DNA of 64,000 nt from Sphingomonas sp. KR3-1 (lineage in GTDB: Bacteria; Pseudomonadota; Alphaproteobacteria; Sphingomonadales; Sphingomonadaceae): positions 310,001 through 374,000 of the forward strand of contig NZ_JBDZDQ010000004.1 in NCBI RefSeq assembly GCF_040049295.1, written 5' to 3'. A program made the position numbers and the translations under genes. Below are positions 55,131-63,681 of the stretch, in pieces. The stretch's first letter is position 1, and every line of letters starts with the position of its first letter. The notes below the pieces were generated by a model. That model saw nothing but the letters and a program-made list of their open reading frames with translations. It made no database searches and was not told where the DNA came from.

Positions 55131-56270
55131 ATGGCCGACGCCGAGTCACGCCCCCGCCGTCAGGCACCCGGCCTTCCGCTTCCGGACACGGTCGCGCTGG
55201 TGCTCCAGGGTGGCGGCGCGCTCGGCGCCTATCAGGCGGGCGTGATCGAGGAACTCCACACCGGCGGGATCGAAGTCGACTGGGTCGCCGGCATTTCGAT
55301 CGGCGCAGTCAACGCCGCACTCTTCGCCGGCAACCCGCCCGAGAAGCGCCTTTCCGCGATCCGGACCTTCTGGGACCAGGCGACCTCCGCCCTCCCCGAT
55401 TTCTCGCTCCCCTTCGGCGATTCCGCCCGCGAGCTCAGCCATGAATGGGCCGCCGGCATGGTGATGCTCGGCGGCGTCCCCGGCTTCTTCCGCCCGCGCC
55501 TGCTCGCCCCCGCCTTCGCGTCGCCGGGCACGCCCGAGGCGCTGAGCTTCTACGACACCGCGCCGCTGCGCGAGACGCTCGACACGCTCGTCGACTGGGA
55601 GCTGCTCAACACCGGCCCGGTCCGCCTCTCGGTCGGCGCGGTCGACATCCAGAGCGGCAATTTCCGCTATTTCGATACGCGCGACGAGAAGCTCGACGCG
55701 CGCCACATCATGGCTTCGGGCGCGCTGCCGCCGGGCCTGCCCCCGGTCGAGATCGACGGCGCCTGGTATTGGGACGGCGGCCTCGTCTCGAACACCCCGC
55801 TCACCCACATCCTCGATCGCCAGGATTCGGACACGCTGATCTTCCAGGTCGATCTCTTCCCCGCCGCCGACGAGCTGCCGCGCACGATGACCGACGTGGT
55901 GGCGCGCGAGAAGGAGATCCGCTTCTCCAGCCGCACCCGCACCGTCTCCGACGAGCGCATGCGGCTGCGCCAGGAGCGCCAGATGGTCTGCCGCCTGCTC
56001 GACAAGCTGCCGCCCGAGCTGCTCGCCGATCCCGAGGTCCAGGCGATCCGGCAGCGCGTCTCCGAATATCCGGTCAGCCTCGTCCAGCTGATCTACCGCG
56101 CCAATGCCTGGGAAGGCGGCGCGCGCGACTTCGAATTCTCGGCGCGCTCGATGCACGAGCATTGGCAGGCTGGCCGCACCGCGGTCGCCGAGACGATGGC
56201 GAACGCGCAGATCGTCGCCAGCAACATCCTCGACGGCAACACCGCCGCGTTCGATCTCACCCAGCGTTAG
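55131..56270 (+). CDS. Patatin-like phospholipase
   Basis: 379 residues. Patatin fold: oxyanion loop LVLQGGGALGAYQAGVIEEL (about 24-40), nucleophile GISIG (Ser56), and catalytic Asp in WYWDGGLVSNTPL. A C-terminal extension (after about residue 250) resembles DUF3734. In alphaproteobacteria such genes sit beside 3-hydroxybutyrate dehydrogenase, as here (nine bases), suggesting a role in PHB granule or lipid turnover, although this is inferred. ATG 55131 follows CAGCTCCCGCC; the frame opens at 55023. Confidence 0.9.
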   Translation: MADAESRPRRQAPGLPLPDTVALVLQGGGALGAYQAGVIEELHTGGIEVDWVAGISIGAVNAALFAGNPPEKRLSAIRTFWDQATSALPDFSLPFGDSARELSHEWAAGMVMLGGVPGFFRPRLLAPAFASPGTPEALSFYDTAPLRETLDTLVDWELLNTGPVRLSVGAVDIQSGNFRYFDTRDEKLDARHIMASGALPPGLPPVEIDGAWYWDGGLVSNTPLTHILDRQDSDTLIFQVDLFPAADELPRTMTDVVAREKEIRFSSRTRTVSDERMRLRQERQMVCRLLDKLPPELLADPEVQAIRQRVSEYPVSLVQLIYRANAWEGGARDFEFSARSMHEHWQAGRTAVAETMANAQIVASNILDGNTAAFDLTQR

Positions 56271-56279
56271 GAGTCCCCC

Positions 56280-57065
56280 ATGTTCCTCAAGGGCAAGTCC
56301 GCGATCATCACCGGTTCCACCTCGGGCATCGGCCTGGCCTATGCCAAGGCGCTGGCCGCCGAGGGCGCGAGCGTGATGATCAACGGCTTCGGCGACACGC
56401 AAGCGATCGAGACCGAGCGCGCCGCGCTCGAGGCGACCAGCGGCGCCAAGGCGCTCTACGACGCCGCCGACATGACCAAGCCCGACCAGATCGATGCGAT
56501 GGTCAAGCGCTGCCATGACGAGCTCGGCGGCCCGCACATCATCATCAACAATGCCGGCATCCAGCACGTCGCCCCGATCGAGGATTTCCCGCCCGAGAAG
56601 TTCAACGCGATCATCGCGATCAACATGTCCTCGGCCTGGCACATGACGCGCGTCGCGGTGCCGTTCATGAAGGCGCAGAAATGGGGCCGCATCCTCTCGA
56701 CCGCGAGCGCCCACAGCCTCGTCGCCAGCCCCAACAAGAGCGCGTACGTGATGGCCAAGCACGCCATTGCCGGCCTCACCAAGACGATCGCGCTCGAAGT
56801 CGCGACGTACGGCGTCACCGTCAACTGCGTCTCGCCCGGCTATGTCTGGACGCCCCTGGTCGAGAACCAGATCCCCGACACGATGAAGGCGCGCGGCCTC
56901 ACCCGCGAGCAGGTGATCAACGACGTGCTGCTCGACGCGCAGCCGACCAAGCAGTTCGTCACCTCGGAACAGGTCGCCGCGCTGGTGCTTTTCCTTTGCC
57001 GGGACGAGGCGGCGCAGATCACCGGCGCCAATTATTCGATCGACGGCGGCTGGACCGCCGCCTGA
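56280..57065 (+). CDS. bdhA: 3-hydroxybutyrate dehydrogenase
   Basis: 261 residues, short-chain dehydrogenase. NAD site ITGSTSGIGLAYAKAL, NAG motif INNAGIQHVAPIE, catalytic Ser (TASAHSL), Tyr and Lys in SAYVMAKHA, and the HBDH-typical VSPGYVWTPLVENQI and ITGANYSIDGGWTA. It oxidises D-3-hydroxybutyrate to acetoacetate. Directly downstream of the patatin gene with GGAGTCCCCC before the ATG. Confidence 0.93.
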   Translation: MFLKGKSAIITGSTSGIGLAYAKALAAEGASVMINGFGDTQAIETERAALEATSGAKALYDAADMTKPDQIDAMVKRCHDELGGPHIIINNAGIQHVAPIEDFPPEKFNAIIAINMSSAWHMTRVAVPFMKAQKWGRILSTASAHSLVASPNKSAYVMAKHAIAGLTKTIALEVATYGVTVNCVSPGYVWTPLVENQIPDTMKARGLTREQVINDVLLDAQPTKQFVTSEQVAALVLFLCRDEAAQITGANYSIDGGWTAA

Positions 57066-57084
57066 TCGCGGCTAAAGGTTAGGC

Positions 57085-57711
57085 ATGATGAAGGGGATCC
57101 CCGCCGCCGCGTTGCTCGCGCTCGGCCTCACCGGCTGCAACGTCTATCGCGAGGCGACGACGAGCGAGCCGCCCGCCGGCTGGAGCTGGCGGCGGGTGAC
57201 CACCGATGCCGATGCCACGCGCATCCGCAACTGGCGCAAGGCCTGGGACGATGCGCTCGCCCCCGCCCGGGCCGAGGCGCCGGCGGCGATCGCGGCGGAC
57301 CCCAAGCTGTTCGACCCCGATGTCGCGCTGGCGCAGGCGATGCCGCCCGCGGGCACCTATCGCTGCCGCACCTTCAAGCTCGGCTCGCAGCATCCGGTGA
57401 CGCGCTATTTCACGGCCTATCCCGCCGGCACCTGCCAGATCGCCCCGCGCGGCGACGCGATGCATTTCCTCAAGACCGACAGCGAGCAGCGCCCCGACGG
57501 CCTGCTCTATCCCAACACCGACGCGCGGGTGATGTTCATCGGCGTGCTGGTGCTCGGCGACGAGACCGCGCCGCTGCGCTACGGCGTCGATCACAGGCGC
57601 GACATGATCGGCTATGTCGAGCGCATCGGCGAGGCGCGCTGGCGCCTGGTCTTCCCCTATCCCGGCTTCGAGTCCAAGCTCGACGTGGTCGAGTTGGTCC
57701 CGGCGGGCTGA
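57085..57711 (+). CDS. DUF4893-like lipoprotein
   Basis: 208 residues. Lipobox LTGC near residue 17-19. The body has WSWRRVTTDADATRIRNWRKAWDDAL, GTYRCRTFKLG, DVVELVPAG, matching DUF4893 proteins known mainly from sphingomonads. Function unknown. Twenty bases after the dehydrogenase, same direction. Confidence 0.75.
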   Translation: MMKGIPAAALLALGLTGCNVYREATTSEPPAGWSWRRVTTDADATRIRNWRKAWDDALAPARAEAPAAIAADPKLFDPDVALAQAMPPAGTYRCRTFKLGSQHPVTRYFTAYPAGTCQIAPRGDAMHFLKTDSEQRPDGLLYPNTDARVMFIGVLVLGDETAPLRYGVDHRRDMIGYVERIGEARWRLVFPYPGFESKLDVVELVPAG

Positions 57712-57724
57712 GATCAACAAGATT

Positions 57725-57866
57725 CCCCTCCCTGCAAGGGAGGGGTTAGGGGTGGGTTGGAAAAGGTCGGGCTCGATGCCCGGCCTTTTCTGTTTCGGCT
57801 ACCGGCTGGCTGGGTTCGCTGCGCTCGCAACCCAACCCCCAGCCCCTCCGTTCCAGGGAGAGGAAG
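57725..57866. repeat. Palindromic intergenic element, second family, copy 2 (inverted)
   Basis: Starts CCCCTCCCTGCAAGGGAGG and ends CTCCGTTCCAGGGAGAGG. The inner stretch (GGTCGGGCTCGATGCCCGG, then CCTTTTCTGTTTCGGCTAC) is the reverse complement of the middle of the 51821 element, so the two copies are inverted. Lies between convergent genes. Confidence 0.8.
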
Positions 57867-57887
57867 CAACAGACGCCCGCGCGTCGG

Positions 57888-58484
57888 TTAGACCACCAGC
57901 CCGAACGTCTTCACGATGAACGCATAGAGCGCCGGCGCCTTCGCCTTCACATTCTCGCGCCGGAACGGCGGCCGCGCCGCCACCCCGTGCAGCACCACGC
58001 TCGCGGTCATCGCGAAGAACTCGAACGGGTTCTTGAGCATGTACGCGGTCTCCGGCCACAGCCCGCTCGCCTTGGCCTCCGCATAGAAGCGCAACACGTC
58101 CGGGTTCTGCTGCCCGCCCGGCATCTTGAGCAGCTGCCAGCGGTGGATCAGCTCATGGAGCAGCACCGGGTTCTCGGGCGGCTGCGTCTCGCGCGCGAAG
58201 AACACGCCGCGCGGCCCCGCGCGCGTCTTCGTCCCCGCTTCCTTGTCCACCGTGATCACCTGCTCGGCGAAGAAGCTGCGCGCCTCATCCGAAACGTTCA
58301 GCGCCTTGACCAGCGCGATCTGCGCGGCGAGCGAGGCGGCGATTGCGGGCGTCTGCTCGCCGCCCTGCCAGTCGATGGCGAAGTCCTGCGCCGCACGCGC
58401 GGGAAGCGGCAGGAGCAACAGCGCGGCGCCGCTCAGCAGGCTCCGGCGCGAGAGGTTTGACAGGCCCCGATCCCCAAGCGACAT
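57888..58484 (-). CDS. Secreted protein with HELIH zinc-type motif
   Basis: 198 residues with a Tat-like signal (LSRRSLLSGAALLLLPLPARA). Middle part NPVLLHELIHRWQLLKMPGG shows an HExxH motif; NPFEFFAMTASVVLHG may carry the third ligand. Not a named family. The WQ after the motif recalls the 10425 protein (HELVHVWQ). Divergent from the M20 peptidase gene, with 27 bases between starts. Confidence 0.65.
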   Translation of the reverse strand: MSLGDRGLSNLSRRSLLSGAALLLLPLPARAAQDFAIDWQGGEQTPAIAASLAAQIALVKALNVSDEARSFFAEQVITVDKEAGTKTRAGPRGVFFARETQPPENPVLLHELIHRWQLLKMPGGQQNPDVLRFYAEAKASGLWPETAYMLKNPFEFFAMTASVVLHGVAARPPFRRENVKAKAPALYAFIVKTFGLVV

Positions 58485-58511
58485 TCATTCCTCCATGCAG
58501 GGGGGAACCAT

Positions 58512-59819
58512 ATGCTCCGGACACTTCTTCTCGCAACAGCGATGAGCTTTACCACGCCCTCCGCCGCCGATCCGGTGCACGACGCGACCCAGGCCGCGCT
58601 GCCCCAGCTGCTGGAATATTACCGCGACTTCCACGCCAACCCCGAGCTCAGCCTGCACGAGGTGAACACCGCCGCCAAGCTCGCCGAGGAAGCGCGCAAG
58701 GCCGGCTACAAGGTCACCGAGAAGGTCGGCGGCACCGGCGTCGTCGCCGTGCTCGAGAACGGCCCCGGCCCGGTCGTCCTCATCCGCGCCGACATGGACG
58801 GCCTGCCCGTCACCGAGGCGACCGGCCTGCCCTTCGCTTCCACCGTCCGCACGACCAATGACGAAGGCATCGAGACCGGCGTGATGCATGCCTGCGGGCA
58901 CGACACGCACATGGCGAGCTGGATCGGCACGCTGCGCAACCTCGCCGCGATGAAGGCGAAGTGGCACGGCACCGTGATCATGATCGCCCAGCCCGCCGAG
59001 GAGCGCGGCATGGGCGCCAAGGCGATGCTCGACGACGGCCTGTTCACCCGCTTCCCCAAGCCGCAATTCGCGCTCGCCTTCCATGACAGCGCCAGCCAGC
59101 CCGCCGGCCAGATCGGCGTCACCCCCGGCTATGCGCTGGCGAATGTCGATTCGGTCGATGTGCTGGTGAAGGGCGTCGGCGGCCACGGCGCCTATCCGCA
59201 GACCACCAAGGACCCGATCGTCCTCGCCGCGCGCATCGTCACTTCGCTGCAGACCCTGGTCAGCCGCGAAGTCGATCCGCAGGAAGCCGCGGTGGTCACC
59301 GTCGGCATGATCAAGGGCGGCTCGACGCACAACATCATCGGCAGCGACGTGACGATGCTGCTCACCGTGCGCAGCTTCAAGCCCGAGGTGCGCAAGCTGC
59401 TGCTCGACGGCATCGCCCGCATCGCGAAGGGCGAGGCGATCGCCGCCGGAATCCCCGAAGACCGCATGCCCGAGATCAAGGTCCGCGACAATTTCACTCC
59501 CGCCACCTTCAACACCCAACCGCTCAGCGACCGGATGAAGACGCTGTGGACCGCGCGCTTCGGCAAGGACCGGGTGGTCGAAACCCGCGCGGTGATGGGC
59601 GGCGAGGATTTCAGCCGCTACTGGCTCGCCGACAATTCGATCCAGAGCCTGATCTTCTGGGTCGGCGGCGTCCCCGCGGACAAATGGGCGGCGTCGGACC
59701 AGGGCAAAAAGCCGCTCCCCTCGCTTCACAGCGCCTATTGGGCGCCCGACGCCGAACAGGTCATCGGCACCGCCACCGAGGCGATGACCGCGGCTGCACT
59801 GGATATCCTAAAGAAATAG
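58512..59819 (+). CDS. M20 family amidohydrolase, secreted
   Basis: 435 residues with a signal peptide (LLLATAMSFTTPSAA-D). M20D aminoacylase/hippurate hydrolase family: RDFHANPELSLHEVNTA, RADMDGLPVTE, CGHDTHMASWIG (metal ligands), AEERGMGAKAM (Glu base), VGGHGAYPQTTKDPI, and GGEDFSRYW. It hydrolyses N-acyl amino acids or related amides in the periplasm. Start ATG 58512 follows GCAGGGGGGAACCAT. Confidence 0.9.
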   Translation: MLRTLLLATAMSFTTPSAADPVHDATQAALPQLLEYYRDFHANPELSLHEVNTAAKLAEEARKAGYKVTEKVGGTGVVAVLENGPGPVVLIRADMDGLPVTEATGLPFASTVRTTNDEGIETGVMHACGHDTHMASWIGTLRNLAAMKAKWHGTVIMIAQPAEERGMGAKAMLDDGLFTRFPKPQFALAFHDSASQPAGQIGVTPGYALANVDSVDVLVKGVGGHGAYPQTTKDPIVLAARIVTSLQTLVSREVDPQEAAVVTVGMIKGGSTHNIIGSDVTMLLTVRSFKPEVRKLLLDGIARIAKGEAIAAGIPEDRMPEIKVRDNFTPATFNTQPLSDRMKTLWTARFGKDRVVETRAVMGGEDFSRYWLADNSIQSLIFWVGGVPADKWAASDQGKKPLPSLHSAYWAPDAEQVIGTATEAMTAAALDILKK

Positions 59820-59830
59820 ACGGTCCGGCT

Positions 59831-60277
59831 CTAATCGAAATAATCGTATCGGCTGATCAGGTCCGGCATCTCCTCGACAATGACAAGCGATTGGTCCGGG
59901 GATGCCGGTGGCGTGTCCGCCTGGCCCAGCAGTAGAAACGCCTGCCCGTCATAGCCGAAGGTCACGGCGCGACAGCTCCCGATCGATCGGATTACACCGG
60001 AGCCGCGCCCGTCGAAGCAATCGACCGAGAGATGCACGACTTCGCGCAACAATGTCGGATCGCCCAGATCGACGACGTGCGGCTCGCGTAGTTCGGAGCT
60101 CAAGCCCGCCCATGGCTCGGCGCCAGGGTCGCGCCAATCGATCGCATGATGAAAGCAGTCTCCTTGCTGGCGCAGGCTCTCGCAGACAATCTCCGTCACA
60201 AGCGTCAGGCAGGCCTGCACACGCGGATCCTTCGGGTCAGTCAAATCAAATGCCGGAAAGACGCCAAACCCCATCAT
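59831..60277 (-). CDS. Hypothetical protein
   Basis: 148 residues from ATG 60277. No signal or membrane segment; mixed alpha/beta with VFPAFDLTDPKDPRVQACLTLVTEIVCESLRQ and VTFGYDGQAFLLLGQADTPP. Family not recognised. The frame continues to an ATG at 60361, but no ribosome site is clear at either start. Convergent with the M20 gene, 11 bases apart. Confidence 0.5.
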   Translation of the reverse strand: MMGFGVFPAFDLTDPKDPRVQACLTLVTEIVCESLRQQGDCFHHAIDWRDPGAEPWAGLSSELREPHVVDLGDPTLLREVVHLSVDCFDGRGSGVIRSIGSCRAVTFGYDGQAFLLLGQADTPPASPDQSLVIVEEMPDLISRYDYFD

Positions 60278-60446
60278 CCGCCGACAATGGGACGCAGGAG
60301 AAACTTCTTCAATTGGGAATATGGGGCGCCGTAGAATCGCACGGCCTCTTCCCACTATCATTATTTACCCCGGAACCGGGATTGCGGCAAGCCGGGGTCG
60401 CTGTTGCATGTAGCTGCCCTCGATTCGCACCTGAGGAGCACAGCGC

Positions 60447-60833
60447 ATGATCTATTATCACGGCACCCGCGCCGACCTTAACATCGGCGACCTGATCGCC
60501 GCCGGCTACACTTCCAACTACGGCGCGCAGAAAGCCAACCCCTGGGTCTATTTCGCCGCTACGCTCGAGGCGGCGATCTGGGGCGCCGAACTGGCCAAAG
60601 GCGAGGGCCGCGCGCGGATCTACATCGTCGAGCCGACGGGCAACTTCGTCGACGATCCCAACCTCACCGACCAGAAATTCCCCGGCAACCCTACCCTCTC
60701 CTACCGTTCGCGCGAACCGCTCCGCGTCACCGGCGAAGTCACCGAATGGCAGGGTCACCCGCCCGAACAGGTCCAGGCAATGAAGGACGGCATTGCCCGG
60801 CTCGAGGCGCAGGGCATCCAGGCAATCGACTGA
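60447..60833 (+). CDS. arr: Rifamycin ADP-ribosyltransferase (Arr)
   Basis: 128 residues, a typical Arr length. The sequence follows the Arr family throughout: YYHGTRADLNIGDLI, YTSNYGAQKANPWVYFAATLEAAIWGAELAKGEGRARIYIVEPTG, DDPNLTDQKFPGNPTLSYRS, EPLRVTGEV. Arr enzymes move ADP-ribose from NAD+ onto the C23 hydroxyl of rifamycins and so give rifampicin resistance. The conserved His in YHGT and Tyr/Asp residues are intact. Start ATG 60447 after GAGGAGCACAGCGC. No mobile element is beside it; the GC content matches the neighbours, so it looks chromosomal. Confidence 0.92.
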   Translation: MIYYHGTRADLNIGDLIAAGYTSNYGAQKANPWVYFAATLEAAIWGAELAKGEGRARIYIVEPTGNFVDDPNLTDQKFPGNPTLSYRSREPLRVTGEVTEWQGHPPEQVQAMKDGIARLEAQGIQAID

Positions 60834-60843
60834 CCGCCGGCGC

Positions 60844-60871
60844 GCCGCATCCGATCCCGGCCGGATGCGGC
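60844..60871. terminator. Bidirectional hairpin between arr and the DUF1294 gene
   Basis: Perfect 10-bp stem GCCGCATCCG/CGGATGCGGC with an 8-base loop between two convergent stops. No T run. Confidence 0.5.
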
Positions 60872-60873
60872 GC

Positions 60874-61146
60874 CTAGCGCCCGATGACGAACCAGCCGAT
60901 CGCCGCGCCGGCCTGGATCGCGGCGATCAGCATCAGGTAGGTCGAGAAGGGCTGCTTGCGCGTCTTGTGGCGGAACAGCCGCCGCGCCGCGAAGGCGCCC
61001 GGCGAGCCGCCGAGCAGCGCGAGCCACAGCAGGTCCGCCTCGGGTACTCGCCGTGCGCCGGCGATCGCGCGGCGCTTGTCCTGCCGGAAGCGCAGCACCG
61101 TCCACAGATTGACGAAGACGATCCAGGCGAGCGCGGCGATCAGCAT
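60874..61146 (-). CDS. DUF1294 small membrane protein
   Basis: 90 residues, two or three membrane segments. DUF1294 motif: DKRRAIAGARRVPEADLLWLALLGGSPGAFAARRLFRHKTRKQPF, where the RHKTRKxxF part is the hallmark. Function unknown. Directly downstream of the class D beta-lactamase on the same strand, 21 bases apart. Confidence 0.85.
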   Translation of the reverse strand: MLIAALAWIVFVNLWTVLRFRQDKRRAIAGARRVPEADLLWLALLGGSPGAFAARRLFRHKTRKQPFSTYLMLIAAIQAGAAIGWFVIGR

Positions 61147-61167
61147 CCCCGCGCCCTAGCCCGGCGA

Positions 61168-61980
61168 CTATGCTCCCGCCAGCGCGCCGATCTCGGCGAG
61201 CAGCGCCTCGCGCATCTGCTTGCCGCCCGCGTCGGACATGCCCTCGCCCGCGCCGAACCGCGCGAACACCAGGCGCCGCCCGCCTTTCTGCGCCCAGCCG
61301 ACGAACCAGCCGAGCAGGCTGCCATCATCGAGCCCACCACTGCCGGTCTTGCCCTGCACCGCCCAGCCGCCGCTCCCGGCGAACTTCGGGATGATCGCCT
61401 CGGCGTGGGCATGCGCCCGTGCCGAGACCAGCTTGTGCGCCAGCATGTGCCGCAGGAACGCCACCTGCTCGTCGGGCGAGATCTTCAGCGAGCTGCCCAG
61501 CCACGCCCGGGTCAACCCGTCGCGCTTGCCGGGATCGCCGCTGAGGTCGCGATTGCCGTAGCCGAAGCGATCGACATAGGCCTGGAAGCGCTGCATCCCC
61601 AGCTTGCGGGTCAACTCCTGCGAATACCACACCACCGAATCCGCTTCCCAGCGCGTCGGGTCGGTCCGCGCACGCTCCACGTCGCGGTGGGCGACGTCGC
61701 GCTTGGGATCATAGTCCCAGGCCGGGCGATGCGCGTCGGTCAGCACGCCCGCATCGAAGCCCATCAGCGCGAGTGGCACCTTGAAGGTCGAGCAGGGCGA
61801 GAAGCGCGTCGCGCACGGCCCCGAGCGGTGCAACGCCCGCCCGCTCGCCGCGTCGAGCAGCACGGTGGCGCGCAGCCTCCGCGGCGCCGCTGCCTCCGCA
61901 ATCCCTCCCGGAATCCCCGCCAGCGCCGCGCCTGCGCCCAGCAGCAACGTCCCGCCAAATGTCCGCCGATCGAGCTTCAT
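61168..61980 (-). CDS. Class D (OXA-type) beta-lactamase
   Basis: 270 residues with a twin-arginine-like signal (DRRTFGGTLLLGAGAALAGIPGG). All class D motifs are seen: STFK at 64-67 (nucleophile Ser64, carboxylated Lys67), SVV at 115-117, YGN at 141-143, WLGSSLKISPDEQ at 160-172 and KTG at 211-213, followed by GWFVGW. It should hydrolyse beta-lactams in the periplasm; spectrum cannot be read from sequence. ATG 61980 has GAGGAG upstream. Divergent from an AmpR-type regulator, a context better known for class A and C enzymes. Confidence 0.93.
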   Translation of the reverse strand: MKLDRRTFGGTLLLGAGAALAGIPGGIAEAAAPRRLRATVLLDAASGRALHRSGPCATRFSPCSTFKVPLALMGFDAGVLTDAHRPAWDYDPKRDVAHRDVERARTDPTRWEADSVVWYSQELTRKLGMQRFQAYVDRFGYGNRDLSGDPGKRDGLTRAWLGSSLKISPDEQVAFLRHMLAHKLVSARAHAHAEAIIPKFAGSGGWAVQGKTGSGGLDDGSLLGWFVGWAQKGGRRLVFARFGAGEGMSDAGGKQMREALLAEIGALAGA

Positions 61981-62062
61981 TTCCCATCTCCTCATCGAGT
62001 GCGGCGCAAGAAGTAAGGCGCGGAAACGCCCGCGCACAAAGGATCAAAGCTGGCGCGAGCCA

Positions 62063-62075
62063 TTAGCTTTTCTTA
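62063..62075. promoter_or_regulatory. Possible AmpR/LysR binding site
   Basis: TTAGCTTTTCTTA has the T-N11-A spacing of LysR-type sites and lies 14 bases before the ampR ATG in the 108-base divergent spacer (61981-62088). Binding there could repress ampR and control the beta-lactamase. Confidence 0.4.
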
Positions 62076-62088
62076 TGACGGTTTCCCG

Positions 62089-62970
62089 ATGGTCCGCCCC
62101 CACCTCCCCCTCAACGCGCTGCGCGCCTTCGAGGCATCGGCGCGCCATCTCAGCTTCACCCGCGCCGCGATCGAATTGTGCGTGACCCAGGCGGCGATCA
62201 GCCACCAGGTGAAGGGGCTCGAGGAGCGGCTCGGCGCCCAGCTCTTCCGCCGCCTGCCGCGCGGGCTCGCGCTCACCGACGAGGGGCTCGCGCTGCTCCC
62301 CGCGCTCGGCGACAGCTTCGATCGCATCGCCGAGCTGGTCGAGGGCATCGCCAGCGGCAGCGCCGCGCAGCTGCTCTCGGTCGCCGCGGTCGGCACCTTC
62401 GCCACCGGCTGGCTGCTGCCGCGGCTGCCCGCTTTCCACGCCGCGCATCCGCGCATCGACCTGCGCCTGTTCACCAACAACAACCGCGTCGACCTTGCCG
62501 GCGAGGGGCTCGACTATGCGATCCGCTTCGGCGCCGGCGCCTGGCACGGCACCGAAGCGGTGCCGCTGATCGAGACGCCGCTCACCCCGCTCTGCACGCC
62601 CGCATTCGCCGCGCGCCTGTCCACCCCAGCCGATCTGCTCGCGCTGCCGCTGCTGCGCTCCTATCGCGCCGACGAATGGCCGCGCTGGCTGGCCCAGGCC
62701 GGCATCGCCCCGCCGACGCTGCGCGGCCCGGTGTTCGACAGCTCGCTGGCGATGGCCGAGGCCGCGATCCTCGGGCTGGGCGTCGCGCTCGCCCCGCCGG
62801 CGATGCTGGCCCGCCACCTGGACGAGGGCCGCCTGGTCCGCCCCTTCGATCTCGAAGTATCGACCGGGCGCTACTGGCTCACCTGGCTCCAGTCGCGCGT
62901 GCCAGGCCCGGCGATGCTCGCGTTTCGCGAATGGATCGTCGCGCAGGCACCACCACCCCCGCCTCGTTGA
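62089..62970 (+). CDS. ampR: AmpR-type LysR regulator
   Basis: 293 residues, close to AmpR in length and sequence: PLNALRAFEASARHLSFTRAAIELCVTQAAISHQVKGLEERL (HTH), GTFATGWLLPRLPAFHAAHPRIDLRL, FTNNNRVDLAGEGLDYAIRFGAGAWHGTEA, LRSYRADEWPRW, FDSSLAMAEAAILGLGVALAPP. AmpR proteins sense muropeptides from the cell wall and switch on beta-lactamase genes. Its target here is most likely the class D beta-lactamase. Its last 92 bases overlap the convergent 62879 gene. Confidence 0.93.
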   Translation: MVRPHLPLNALRAFEASARHLSFTRAAIELCVTQAAISHQVKGLEERLGAQLFRRLPRGLALTDEGLALLPALGDSFDRIAELVEGIASGSAAQLLSVAAVGTFATGWLLPRLPAFHAAHPRIDLRLFTNNNRVDLAGEGLDYAIRFGAGAWHGTEAVPLIETPLTPLCTPAFAARLSTPADLLALPLLRSYRADEWPRWLAQAGIAPPTLRGPVFDSSLAMAEAAILGLGVALAPPAMLARHLDEGRLVRPFDLEVSTGRYWLTWLQSRVPGPAMLAFREWIVAQAPPPPPR

Positions 62971-63481
62971 ACAGCCGCAGCGCCAGCGCGCGGTAATAAT
63001 GGCAGATCTCGAGCAGCTCGGCCGCGGACAGTTCCAGCCGCTCGCCGAGCGGAACCCGGCGCAGCGCGGCGCTCCCGGCACCCCGCCATGGGATCGTCAT
63101 CGCCCCGCCGTCGCGCGCGTCGCCGCGCCGCACCAGCCCGCCGCAATGGAACAGGCAATCGCGCGTCCGCCCCAGCGCGAGCAGCCGCGCCCGGTCCGGA
63201 TCGGCGACGCCGAGCAGTTCCCGCAGCCGCGCGACCTTGTTGGCGGTGTTGCGCTCGCGCTCGGGCAGGGCAATGCCCCGCGTCGCCGCCAGCGCCTGGA
63301 GCAGGTGCTGCAGGAAGCGGTCGAGCTCGCGCAGCCCGTTGCCGATCACCTTGGCGCGGTACCGTCCTGCGATCGCGCGGGGAACGCCAGCATCGAGGCC
63401 CAGCCCCTGGCCGAGGAAATGCGCGCCATGCTCGAGCGTCGCATAGGCGCGGGCAAGCTCGCCCCGCTCCGGGCTCAGCAA
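62879..63481 (-). CDS. Hypothetical protein of the csp-like operon
   Basis: 200 residues; the start is a TTG at 63481 that overlaps the TGA of the csp-like gene. Soluble and helical, with GLRELDRFLQHLLQALAATRG and LSAAELLEICHYYRALALRLFNEAG. No family recognised. It overlaps ampR by 92 bases at the 3' end, so its last 30 residues may not be conserved. Confidence 0.5.
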   Translation of the reverse strand: MLSPERGELARAYATLEHGAHFLGQGLGLDAGVPRAIAGRYRAKVIGNGLRELDRFLQHLLQALAATRGIALPERERNTANKVARLRELLGVADPDRARLLALGRTRDCLFHCGGLVRRGDARDGGAMTIPWRGAGSAALRRVPLGERLELSAAELLEICHYYRALALRLFNEAGVVVPARRSIRETRASPGLARATGAR

Positions 63482-63681
63482 AGCTTCAGGTCTTGGGCGC
63501 AGGTCTGTCCGCGCGCATCGGTGCGCAGCGCATAGGTGACGCGCTGCGCCGGTTCGAGCCGTTCGAGCCCGCAGGTGGTCAGCGCGCTGACATGGACGAA
63601 CGCGTCATCGCCGCCCCGGTCCGGCCGGATCACGCCGAAGCCGCTCGGGGCGTGATAGAAATACACCGTGCCGCTCAGCAT
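63475..63681 (-). CDS. Diverged cold shock-like protein
   Basis: 68 residues: GTVYFYHAPSGFGVIRPDRGGDDAFVHVSALTTCGLERL. The RNP1-like GFGVIRPD and RNP2-like DAFVHVSAL are close to CspA, but the second strand has Tyr for Phe and two late Cys (TCAQDLKLC) are uncommon. The ATG at 63681 overlaps the stop of the upstream DUF2384-like gene. Translationally coupled. Confidence 0.8.
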   Translation of the reverse strand: MLSGTVYFYHAPSGFGVIRPDRGGDDAFVHVSALTTCGLERLEPAQRVTYALRTDARGQTCAQDLKLC

